Shown here: positions 7,370 to 14,307 of the stretch, piece after piece
Layout of the letters: each line of letters opens with the position of its first letter
How positions within the stretch are numbered: position 1 is the first letter of the stretch
Source: Ulvibacterium sp965228935
GTDB taxonomy: Bacteria; Bacteroidota; Bacteroidia; Flavobacteriales; Flavobacteriaceae
Length of the DNA: 64,000 bases
Assembly (NCBI RefSeq): GCF_965228935.1
Contig: NZ_OZ245846.1
Location: 5,022,001 to 5,086,000, forward strand
Reading direction: 5' to 3'
The notes under the pieces: model-generated
The model's input: only the letters and a program-made list of their open reading frames with translations
Told to the model about the DNA's origin: nothing
Databases searched by the model: none
Position numbers and translations under genes: made by a program

Positions 7370-9139
7370 TCATTGTGCTTGTTGTTGTTTTAGCCAGTCC
7401 TTGGGTGTCCGGCCGACCGTTTTTTTGAAAAAATCATTGAACACGGATTTTGAATTAAATCCGCTTTCCAATGCCAGGCCTAAGATGCTTAAGTGCCTAT
7501 TCTTTGAATCCATGGCCCTAGTCTGAAAATCCTTGAGCCTGTATTCATTTACAAATTCATAGAAGTTTTTATGGAGTATTTCATTGAGAAGCCAGGATAA
7601 TTTATTCGGATGTAGACCTACCTTGTCCGCTATATCCTTGAGTCCCAATTTTGGTTCCAGATATAGCTTTTCCGACTCCATTACGGCCATTAGTTTTTCT
7701 CTGAATTCTTCCGCCTCCGATCCTGTGAGGCGGATACTTCTGGTTTTGTCCGGGCTTGCTGTTATGATGTTGTTTTTAGGACAGCTGCCCAACACGATTT
7801 CCCTAAATGTTTCATTACCGTAAAGTGGCTTTAGCCAAGGATCATATTTTAAATAGAGTACCTGGCCCATTCTATTTTCAACCTTTTTTCGAAGAAGTTC
7901 CAGTGCTTCATTGTATTTTTTCTTGTGCACCAATACATAAAGATCCCATGCGAGCAAGGGCTTAAACCGGGAGGTGTAAACATTTTGCAGTAAATCATCA
8001 TCAAAATCCTGATTGTAATGAACCAACCGATATAGGGCATGAAACAATTTGCCGGTGTCTAAATTGAAGGAGTCCAATGCCTTTCTAAATGTATCTTCAT
8101 GGCCCAATAAGATGGAACAGGATATGCGCAACTCTTGCGATATTGAAAATGTCGGGTCTATGGCGATACCCTTGTCCAAAATAGCTATGGCTTCCGATAG
8201 TTGGTCTTGTAAAAATAAAATTTGCGCCTTGGTGTAGTAGTGTGTTGGTGATAAGGGATTAATCTCAATGCTGGACTCAATATGTTTTTTGGCCAAAAGG
8301 AAATTACCGACCAAGGCATTCATTTCGCTCATAAACTCATTGTTGGAGGCGTCCTGAGGGAGCATTTCGTAGGCCTTGGACAATGATTTATAGGCTTTGT
8401 CAAACTCCCACAATCCCCAAAACAAATGTTTGGCTATGCTGTAAAATCGTGTACTGGACGCAATATTGAGCATATTCCCGGCACTAAAAAAATGGTTCAC
8501 CCGCTTAAAGGCCTCTTCCTTTTTCATGGTTCCCCAGGAACCTAAAAAACTATAGCTTAATCCAGCTCCAAAATACGGTAGATCAAAGGTCGGATCTGCT
8601 GCTATACTCTTTTCATATTCCTTGGCGGCACTGGCAAAACCCGTCATATCCCAAGTATTGTACAATTGTTTTGCCTTTAGGTAATGCTGATAGGCGGCAA
8701 CATTCCTAGTACTAACTTTAAAGAGCTGTTCACCAACATCCAGATGACCGTAGTTCTCCCGGATTTTATCCGCTATTAAAAGGCTTATTTCATCCTGTAG
8801 TTCGAATATTTCGGGAAGTTGCCTATCAAAAGTTTCAGACCAGATATGAAATCCATCCGAGGTTCTAATGAGTTGTGCCGTAATCCGAATTTTATCCTTG
8901 GACTTGCGTATACTCCCTTCTAAAATGAGACTGACATTTAATTCCCCACCAATTTTCCGAACATCCTCATTTACATTTTTATACGCAAAAGATGAAGTTC
9001 TTGCTATTACTTTTAAACCGGAAACTCCAGTTAGGGAATTGATAATTTCTTCGGTCAATCCGTCCGAAAAACTTTCATTATCGGGGTCGGAGCTCCTATT
9101 CGTAAAAGGGAGTACCGCTATGGATTTTGAGTTTATCAA
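7370..9139 (-). CDS. AraC-family regulator with TolB/FlgO-like N-terminus and TPRs
   Basis: A 589-aa three-part protein. Residues 1-130 carry the module common in TPR/adenylate-cyclase-like proteins (SIAVLPFTNRSSDPDNESFSDGLTEEI ... LILEGSIRKSKDKIRITAQLI). Residues 145-430 are TPR-like helices (EYEKSIAADPTFDLPYFGAG; EAIAILDKGIAIDPTF). Residues 490-589 are an AraC-type double HTH (LKDIADKVGLHPNKLSWLLNE ... LALESGFNSKSVFNDFFKKTVGRTPKDWL). No in-frame ATG exists upstream: an in-frame TAA lies six codons before TTG at 9139, so TTG is the likely start. There is no transmembrane segment, so it is a cytoplasmic regulator. Its ligand is unknown. Confidence 0.85.
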   Translation of the reverse strand: MINSKSIAVLPFTNRSSDPDNESFSDGLTEEIINSLTGVSGLKVIARTSSFAYKNVNEDVRKIGGELNVSLILEGSIRKSKDKIRITAQLIRTSDGFHIWSETFDRQLPEIFELQDEISLLIADKIRENYGHLDVGEQLFKVSTRNVAAYQHYLKAKQLYNTWDMTGFASAAKEYEKSIAADPTFDLPYFGAGLSYSFLGSWGTMKKEEAFKRVNHFFSAGNMLNIASSTRFYSIAKHLFWGLWEFDKAYKSLSKAYEMLPQDASNNEFMSEMNALVGNFLLAKKHIESSIEINPLSPTHYYTKAQILFLQDQLSEAIAILDKGIAIDPTFSISQELRISCSILLGHEDTFRKALDSFNLDTGKLFHALYRLVHYNQDFDDDLLQNVYTSRFKPLLAWDLYVLVHKKKYNEALELLRKKVENRMGQVLYLKYDPWLKPLYGNETFREIVLGSCPKNNIITASPDKTRSIRLTGSEAEEFREKLMAVMESEKLYLEPKLGLKDIADKVGLHPNKLSWLLNEILHKNFYEFVNEYRLKDFQTRAMDSKNRHLSILGLALESGFNSKSVFNDFFKKTVGRTPKDWLKQQQAQ

Positions 9140-9411
9140 GACTGTAAAGATGGATTATCTGGTTTATTCCAGCGCAACTACACCTACATTATCGATTTGG
9201 GGAAATATACACATTGATGTCAAAGCACTTAGCAAAATACCACAATTTATTTCTACTTCTTTCCTCCTTAACATAAGTAGGCGTTTGCTCCGTATCCAAA
9301 GAAAAGTCCACAAAAGGGCATTTTCGTCTTTCCATAGGATAGGTTTTTTAGGCGTGGTGCCCGGTTCGACCCCCTCTGCTTTCAGCATCCTGCCCGTTCC
9401 GTTCAGGCGGG
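9140..9411. other. Gene-free spacer upstream of the AraC-type gene
   Basis: I see no recognisable gene in either strand here. A 74-codon minus frame (9164-9388) has no family resemblance. The spacer must hold the promoter of the AraC-type gene, but no convincing TTTG/TAnnTTTG pair stands out. Confidence 0.3.
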
Positions 9412-9480
9412 CTCCCCTTAAAAAGGGGAGAACCTTTGAATTAACTATTCAATTGATATGATAACTAAAGAGATAAAAAG
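9412..9480. repeat. Palindromic repeat, left copy beside the DUF559 gene
   Basis: The near-perfect palindrome CTCCCCTTAAAAAGGGGAG (9412-9430) is followed by a related tail (TTCAATTGATATGATAACT...GAGATAAAAAG). Palindrome and tail recur in the same orientation at 9995-10062, on the other side of the DUF559 gene, making a direct repeat of roughly 65 bp. The rest of the gap to 9585 contains GATTCCCCTCC and GGCGGGGTGGTT, typical companions of such repeats. Confidence 0.65.
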
Positions 9481-9585
9481 GATCTCGTAAAGATTCCCCT
9501 CCTTATATTGCATCCGACGAGTACCGATGAACATCGGGGCGAGAGGAATGCACAGGGTGCCTAACAGGCGGGGTGGTTGGAAAAC

Positions 9586-9948
9586 TTAGCTCCGAAACGC
9601 ATTTTGAATCCCATCGAGTACCATATCCATTTGTTCAAAGACCCATCTGTTTTCAAACCGGATTACCGTAAAACCCATTTTTTCCAATTCCTGGGTACGT
9701 TTAAAATCATAGGCTTCGTTAAACGAATTATAATGGATCGCACCATCCAACTCCACAATCAATTTCTTTTCAGGACAATAAAAATCCACGACGTAATTGC
9801 CAATACTGTGTTGTCTTCTAAATTTCCTGCCCTCGAGCTGCCTTTTGCGTAAGACCTTCCATAACCTCGATTCAGCCTTGGTGGAATTGTTCCGCAATTC
9901 CTTCCTGAAATCCTTAAGGTATTTCCGATTGTGTAGCTTGTTGTTCAT
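9586..9948 (-). CDS. DUF559 (Vsr-like) endonuclease-domain protein
   Basis: A 120-aa protein that is nearly all DUF559 domain (PF04480; PD-(D/E)XK/Vsr-like fold). It shows LWKVLRKRQLEGRKFRRQHSIGNYVVDFYCPEKKLIVELDGAIHY, where the Asp of VVDFYC and Glu/Asp of VELDG are the presumed metal ligands, and closing VIRFENRWVFE. It is predicted to be a small cytoplasmic DNA nuclease; the biological role of these proteins is unclear. No methyltransferase or toxin partner is adjacent. It stands alone between two direct copies of a palindromic repeat, an arrangement that suggests the gene and its flanks move or spread together. Confidence 0.85.
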   Translation of the reverse strand: MNNKLHNRKYLKDFRKELRNNSTKAESRLWKVLRKRQLEGRKFRRQHSIGNYVVDFYCPEKKLIVELDGAIHYNSFNEAYDFKRTQELEKMGFTVIRFENRWVFEQMDMVLDGIQNAFRS

Positions 9949-9994
9949 GTACTAAATGTACTGTTTATTTAGGAACCCCTCCGCCTGTCGGCAC

Positions 9995-10062
9995 CTCCCC
10001 TTAAAAAGGGGAGGATCTTATAAATAGCTTTTCAATGAGCTGATAATCAACAGAGAAAAAGA
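9995..10062. repeat. Palindromic repeat, right copy beside the DUF559 gene
   Basis: The 19-nt palindrome CTCCCCTTAAAAAGGGGAG at 9995-10013 is identical to that at 9412-9430. It is followed by a diverged tail (TTCAATGAGCTGATAATCAACAGAGAAAAAG, of which the first 20 bases match the left copy in register with few changes). Confidence 0.65.
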
Positions 10063-10092
10063 AAAAAAACGACCCCGTCCTAAGACGGGGCC
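10061..10092 (-). terminator. Intrinsic terminator of the DUF4114 gene
   Basis: On the minus strand GGCCCCGTC / GACGGGGTC forms a G+C-rich stem with a short loop. It is followed by TTTTTTTTC, about 50 bp after the stop codon at 10144. Confidence 0.85.
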
Positions 10093-10143
10093 GAATCGCA
10101 CTAAAAACATCACTCCTGATCCCAATCAATATTAAGGTCTTGC

Positions 10144-12651
10144 CTATTCCTTAATCAATTTTCCACGGTAGGTTCTCCCATTTTGAAAGTCCATGATGGT
10201 GTACACGTACATCCCGGGATGTAGCCTTGGTACCTCCAAACGTACCGCACTTTTGTTTTGTTGGGTGCCTAGATAGTCTTGGTATACAATCTGTCCACCA
10301 ATATTCGTCAAGCTTACAGCAACCTTTTCCGTTTCGGCAGGTAGGGTTACCACCGTATATTCCGTAAAGGGATTGGGGTAATGTTTTAACTCCACCTCCT
10401 CAATGATTGGGTCTACCTGTACACTTTCCACGGAATCAAAATTCGCTATGGTCACGATTTTATCCGTTTCTTCTTCCTCTTCCTCTTCTTCTTGGGGGAC
10501 ATCCGAGTTCGTTAATGCCATACCCTCAATTTCCAAAGTAAAGGGTGCATAGGTCTGGTAATCCCCCTGTACGGAGAATACAATGGTCTTAACTTGGGTA
10601 AAGTCCATGGATTTGCCTTCATGGTTTTTGAAGTCGGCCAAAGCGATACTTTGGGCCGTGATATCGGTATGGGGTTCCAAGGCAAATCGCAATCGCTCTT
10701 CCCACCGATCCGTGGCATCCGTCACCAAGCTAACCTCTATGGGCCTATCATTTTGAATGTTGAACCGTAAAAAGTTATAGTCTGTAACATCCAATTGCAA
10801 ATCCCCGGCCAATAGGTTTCGGAAAATATTGATGGTTTCCCGTACCTCGCCCTTGGCGCTTACACTGCGCTCAATCGAATGACCTTCCTTGGGCATGGCC
10901 TCTGAATGTTCCTTGATTTCGAACGCGGCTATGGCATCCACATTGGGGTTCATATCGGCACCCCAAGGGCCATCCGCCAAATACATGGCATCATGCTGAT
11001 AGGAATTCTCGGCCAATATGGATATGCCTATGTCGAACAAATATCCGGTATCTACGATCACTTCCTCTTCCCAGGCACCGCTTAGGGTAATCATCTTGTT
11101 CAGATTGCGTTCCTGCTTCTGCTCGCTCACCTTATAGTTTCCATCGATATTCAACCAGCTTGCGCCTACTTTGTTTACCACATTTAGGTGTAACTTTCCC
11201 GCTTTGTAGTAACCATTTTTGATAAAGACGGTTGGAAGAATGTCCGTTCCCTTAAACGTTTTCAATTCTTTTTGCTGGGACAAGGTATTTAGAATATGGT
11301 TCACCAAGGTAGTTACCTGACCCATACTATTGCCCCATACCTGAAAGTTGTGATAGTCCCCTTTAGGATAGGCATCCAGATTCCACAAGCTATAGAGACG
11401 TTGCGAGGTACCTTCATTCTTAATCGAAAAGGTCAAGGCGTACTCCACGGATCCGTTGGCCCTTTGCAGTTGGGAATAGACGAGTTCATGACCCTGAAGG
11501 GTAACCGTACGGACATCCAACAATTGGGAATCGTTCAATCTATCGCAAATGGTCTTGGTATGGTTATAAACCTTACCTTTGGTCTCGGTGGCCAAGGCCG
11601 CAGAAACACGACTGGTCCCTTCATAATAGTCAATGGAAAAGATGTTTTCCGCATTGGTGATGTTCAACAAATCTTCCGGACTGGATACATAGGTAGTTTC
11701 CGTACCGAACATCCCGGAGGAAGGGAAATAGGCATCCAGTTGGCCAGATTTGGCCCCCAGGGACTTATACGTCTTTTTGTCGTATTTGCTTTGCCTTTTC
11801 TTGGTGTTCTTAAAGCTGTTGCTCTTGTTACGGTCAAAATTTCGCTTTGCGATCAAACGGGCCAAATCCCCATTACTTTCCAGACCACCATCATTTCCCG
11901 AACTTACGGGCGCGTGGTCCGTAATCTTATTGTAATTGGCGGTTTCAATGGCCGTGTAGGGGTTAGCGGTAATATAGAACAAGGCGTCGTTAAAATCCTG
12001 GTCACAACTGGCATAATCCCTTCGGATATCCTCAAATCCCAAAATAATCCGCTCATTGTCTGGGTCGTTCAATAAAACATTATGATAGCGAAGGTTTTCC
12101 TCACGCTCCGGATTATATTGCGTACCGGAATACAATTGCCAAAGACCGGAGGTAACTCTTCCCTTCCATCCATTGGCCAATAATACCCAACCTATAGAGG
12201 TACCGGGAGAGAAACGGCCAAGTTTTACCTTATGGCCCACCTCCAGGCTACCTCCACTGTATTTGGCGGAGACATTGGGAAAAACAATGGTAATCTCCTC
12301 CGGACTGGGTGCTTCCAGTGATGGGTTGGACGTATCGTATGTATAAAATCCGAGTACGTTCTTATACCCGGCACCCTCACCCACAAAGGTTACCCAAACA
12401 TCGGCGGTTTCCTTGATTACGATATCCGTATCATACCCGGAGGTAATATATTGCGGATTGTAATCCGGAACGGGAAATCCCTCGGGAAGGGCATCCGCTA
12501 TCAGATCCAGAGTCTCTTGGGATACCTCATCCTTTTCGTCAAAATACTTTGGGGTACCGTCCGAGGTATACTCCCCCAAGAAATTATAGTTCTGACCGTA
12601 ACCCGTTCCGAGAAAGGTCAAAGTTGCCAATAGAAGTAAAAAATTTTTCAT
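10144..12651 (-). CDS. Secreted DUF4114 protein with T9SS type A sorting domain
   Basis: An 835-aa secreted protein. The signal peptide is MKNFLLLLATLTFLGTGYGQ. Residues about 90-235 match the DUF4114 region (WVTFVGEGAGYKNVLGFYTYD ... FEDIRRDYASCDQDFNDALFY, with an acidic, probably Ca-binding DxDFND). A long C-terminal half of the LruC type follows, then an acidic linker (ten Glu/Asp around residue 730). The last 80 residues (KHYPNPFTEYTVVTLP ... GMYVYTIMDFQNGRTYRGKLIKE) are a type A sorting domain for export by the type IX system. It is thus surface-attached or released, and possibly an adhesin or matrix protein. Its promoter carries the operator-like site shared with the H-NOX operon. Confidence 0.88.
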   Translation of the reverse strand: MKNFLLLLATLTFLGTGYGQNYNFLGEYTSDGTPKYFDEKDEVSQETLDLIADALPEGFPVPDYNPQYITSGYDTDIVIKETADVWVTFVGEGAGYKNVLGFYTYDTSNPSLEAPSPEEITIVFPNVSAKYSGGSLEVGHKVKLGRFSPGTSIGWVLLANGWKGRVTSGLWQLYSGTQYNPEREENLRYHNVLLNDPDNERIILGFEDIRRDYASCDQDFNDALFYITANPYTAIETANYNKITDHAPVSSGNDGGLESNGDLARLIAKRNFDRNKSNSFKNTKKRQSKYDKKTYKSLGAKSGQLDAYFPSSGMFGTETTYVSSPEDLLNITNAENIFSIDYYEGTSRVSAALATETKGKVYNHTKTICDRLNDSQLLDVRTVTLQGHELVYSQLQRANGSVEYALTFSIKNEGTSQRLYSLWNLDAYPKGDYHNFQVWGNSMGQVTTLVNHILNTLSQQKELKTFKGTDILPTVFIKNGYYKAGKLHLNVVNKVGASWLNIDGNYKVSEQKQERNLNKMITLSGAWEEEVIVDTGYLFDIGISILAENSYQHDAMYLADGPWGADMNPNVDAIAAFEIKEHSEAMPKEGHSIERSVSAKGEVRETINIFRNLLAGDLQLDVTDYNFLRFNIQNDRPIEVSLVTDATDRWEERLRFALEPHTDITAQSIALADFKNHEGKSMDFTQVKTIVFSVQGDYQTYAPFTLEIEGMALTNSDVPQEEEEEEEETDKIVTIANFDSVESVQVDPIIEEVELKHYPNPFTEYTVVTLPAETEKVAVSLTNIGGQIVYQDYLGTQQNKSAVRLEVPRLHPGMYVYTIMDFQNGRTYRGKLIKE

Positions 12652-12676
12652 ATTAAGTAGGTTTTAGTTTATGGAA

Positions 12677-12744
12677 CAAATATCCGAACGAAAACAAGGG
12701 TCTTATGGTCAACTTCGGTGGATGGTCATTTACTGTAGTTGAAC
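12677..12744 (-). promoter_or_regulatory. Candidate LytTR operator and -7 element, DUF4114 gene (site B)
   Basis: The 32-bp block 12713-12744 (containing GGATGG and ACTGTAG) matches 21 of 32 positions with 17738-17769 upstream of the H-NOX operon. It begins the same distance (69 bp from GGATGG to the start codon) from its gene. On the minus strand GATATTTG (12677-12684) is a good match to the Bacteroidota -7 consensus TAnnTTTG. The block sits where an activator would contact RNA polymerase. The binding protein is inferred. Confidence 0.5.
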
Positions 12745-12823
12745 CGTTTGTCTTTGTAGATAAGATATTCGCAAGTGAATAGCGTTGATTTTCAGGTAAT
12801 AAAGAATTTCTTGAAACCGACTA

Positions 12824-12990
12824 TCCCCAAGGCAGAGCCATAGAGGTATTTCGCAGGTTCTATTTTGGCCTAAGGATCAAAAACCGAAATTCTGTATTTT
12901 GCCTCACCCAAAACCACTTACGTGGTTTTGACCTCTCCAAAGGAGAGGTGAAACCGGAAACCCCGGGGCAGAGCCCGAGGAATTCTTTTC
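12824..12990. repeat. Cluster of palindromes and degenerate direct repeats
   Basis: Two adjoining perfect inverted repeats, CAAAACCAC/GTGGTTTTG (12909-12930) and ACCTCTCC/GGAGAGGT (12931-12949), lie between two related direct repeats, CCCCAAGGCAGAGCC (12824 region) and CCCCGGGGCAGAGCC (12962 region). They look like decayed dispersed repeats of the same general type as those around the DUF559 gene. No gene is visible in 12745-13020. Confidence 0.55.
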
Positions 12991-12992
12991 GA

Positions 12993-13020
12993 ATAAAAAA
13001 AGCGCCGATAAAGGCGCTTT
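12993..13020 (-). terminator. Intrinsic terminator of the 36-aa peptide gene
   Basis: On the minus strand AAAGCGCC pairs with GGCGCTTT across a 6-nt loop and is followed by a T-run (TTTTTTTATTC). It lies 17 bp after the stop codon of the small gene at 13037, which supports that gene being real and transcribed. Confidence 0.85.
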
Positions 13021-13036
13021 ACACAATGAAAGCTAT

Positions 13037-13147
13037 TTATAACAAGCCTGCCATGGACAGGGCGACACCTACAACCACGGAGCTTATAACAGTTTTAAGC
13101 CCAGTTACCAATGCTTTCAATGCAAGAACAAGTATAAAAGTTTTCAT
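13037..13147 (-). CDS. Small hydrophobic peptide, 36 aa
   Basis: A short reading frame translating to MKTFILVLALKALVTGLKTV followed by ISSVVVGVALSMAGLL. It is almost wholly hydrophobic with three lysines in the first half, so either a single membrane helix or an amphipathic membrane-active peptide. Support for expression: a strong intrinsic terminator 17 bp downstream, a -7-like TATATTTA at 13184-13191, and an operator-like block at 13220-13251 shared with the H-NOX operon and the DUF4114 gene. An 8-bp inverted repeat (TTTAGGGT/ACCCTAAA, 13158-13187) lies in the probable leader. No homologue is recognised. It sits directly downstream of the LytTR regulator gene. Confidence 0.6.
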   Translation of the reverse strand: MKTFILVLALKALVTGLKTVISSVVVGVALSMAGLL

Positions 13148-13183
13148 AGGTAAAAGATTTAGGGTTACACTTCTTTTCTACCC

Positions 13184-13251
13184 TAAATATACCTATAGAA
13201 ACGACCTTGGTACGACCAAGATAGACCAGTGGCACTTAACTATGGACAGAT
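13184..13251 (-). promoter_or_regulatory. Candidate LytTR operator and -7 element, 36-aa peptide gene (site C)
   Basis: The block 13220-13251 (ATAGAC, TGG, TAACT, GAC conserved) matches 20 of 32 positions with 17738-17769. The -7-like TATATTTA lies at 13184-13191 on the minus strand. The offset between the block and the -7 element (43 bp) equals that of site B. Confidence 0.42.
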
Positions 13252-13276
13252 CGTAGTTTTCCTAAGGGGAGTAGAT

Positions 13277-13984
13277 TTACAGAAGATTCAATCGGCGCAT
13301 CAACTCGGGTCTATTAGAGCGGCTAATGGGAATGACGTTCTTTTCAATCAAGACGCTATTATCCTCAATATCAATGATTTTGGTAAAGTTGATGATATAG
13401 GATCGGTGAATTTGCAAAAAGAGATGATCGGGCAATTTTTCCTTTATCTTCTTTAGGGTGGTATGTACGTGGTACTCCTCTTTTTCGGTCTTAATGTCGA
13501 TATAATCTCCTTTGGCCTCGACCATCAAAATCTCGCCTAAGTTTAGTTTAATCAGCCTCCGGTCAATATTGATGTAGAGATCGTCCCCTATTTCCGGTGA
13601 TGGTTCCGTAGCCGATGCCTTGGGTTGTTGGGTCAAGGAATTCCTGACCTTTACAATACATTTTTCAAAACGTTCACTGGTAATCGGTTTGACCAGATAA
13701 TCCACAATGGCCTCATATTCATAGGAGGCAATGGCAAAGTCGGTATCCGAAGTGGTCAGGACCACCTTGGGCGGATTCTTTAAGGTCTGTACAAAATCTA
13801 TTCCGCTAAATCCGGGCATATGGATATCCAAAAAAACCACATCAATATCCTGTTGATTTAAAAACTTAATGGCGTCAATGGCATTGTCGAACTCCTCAAT
13901 AACGTCCAAATCCGGAACCTTGGAGCAAAGCTGATTTACAATGGCCCGTGCGGCCGCTTCATCATCAATAATAATACAGTTCAT
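13277..13984 (-). CDS. LytTR-family response regulator
   Basis: A 235-aa protein with an N-terminal receiver and C-terminal LytTR DNA-binding domain. The receiver has acidic pocket D7/D8, phospho-acceptor D53 (VVFLDIHMPGFSG), T/S at VVLTTSD and Lys in YLVKPI. The LytTR domain runs from about residue 130 (LYINIDRRLIKLNLGEILMVEAKGDYIDIKTEKEEYHVHTTLKKIKEKLP ... FLQIHRSYIINF). LytTR proteins bind paired direct repeats about two helical turns apart. It is the last gene of the receiver/H-NOX/kinase/Hpt operon (1 bp after the Hpt gene) and the presumed DNA-binding output. Candidate targets are its own operon, the 36-aa peptide gene and the DUF4114 gene. Confidence 0.93.
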   Translation of the reverse strand: MNCIIIDDEAAARAIVNQLCSKVPDLDVIEEFDNAIDAIKFLNQQDIDVVFLDIHMPGFSGIDFVQTLKNPPKVVLTTSDTDFAIASYEYEAIVDYLVKPITSERFEKCIVKVRNSLTQQPKASATEPSPEIGDDLYINIDRRLIKLNLGEILMVEAKGDYIDIKTEKEEYHVHTTLKKIKEKLPDHLFLQIHRSYIINFTKIIDIEDNSVLIEKNVIPISRSNRPELMRRLNLL

Positions 13985-13985
13985 G

Positions 13986-14306
13986 CTAGATGGTATTTAG
14001 ATAGTCCTTTATGGTGTTTAGAATTCTTTTGAACCTGTGATGCATCTCGGTACGACCTGCCCTAAGCTCTTCCTCATAGTTCACCGCCAACTTATAGGCC
14101 TCCTCCATACTCAAAATATTAAACTTGTGTTTGAGCTTATGTACGATTTCCGCGGCCGCCCGCGGTTCATTATTTTGAATATGGTTTATATAGATAGCCG
14201 TTTCTTCTGGGAACTCCTTCTTTAAAATATCGATAAACTTTTGTTCAAAGGCCAAATCATCTCCGGCAAGCTCTTTTATATAGGTAAGATTGGGTTTCTC
14301 CTGCAT
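13986..14306 (-). CDS. Hpt phosphotransfer protein
   Basis: A 106-aa, all-helical stand-alone Hpt domain. The phosphorylatable His is H56 in EIVHKLKHKF (HxxK signature; the usual following Gly is His here). Flanking helices (FEQKFIDILKKEFPEETAIYINHI; AYKLAVNYEEELRAG) fit the four-helix bundle. It would pass phosphate between the receiver protein or kinase and the LytTR regulator. It is separated from its neighbours by one nucleotide on each side, so it is translated with the kinase and LytTR genes. Confidence 0.85.
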   Translation of the reverse strand: MQEKPNLTYIKELAGDDLAFEQKFIDILKKEFPEETAIYINHIQNNEPRAAAEIVHKLKHKFNILSMEEAYKLAVNYEEELRAGRTEMHHRFKRILNTIKDYLNTI

Positions 14307-14307
14307 A

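Noticed and set aside
7344..7400. AGGAGG followed by ATG on the plus strand near 7345-7360, starting a 14-codon frame
   Set aside because: A perfect Shine-Dalgarno look-alike, but the peptide would overlap the 3' end of the AraC-type gene, has no promoter or terminator, and Bacteroidota rarely rely on such sites.
9164..9388. 74-codon minus frame upstream of the AraC-type gene, possibly a frameshifted N-terminus
   Set aside because: It ends before the TTG start in another frame and shows no domain match. The N-terminal module of the regulator is already complete.
9360..9411. GGTTCGACCCC resembling a tRNA T-arm
   Set aside because: No matching acceptor, D or anticodon arms can be drawn around it.
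11296..12075. 259-codon plus-strand frame inside the DUF4114 gene
   Set aside because: Shadow of the minus-strand gene, which has signal peptide, domain and sorting-signal evidence.
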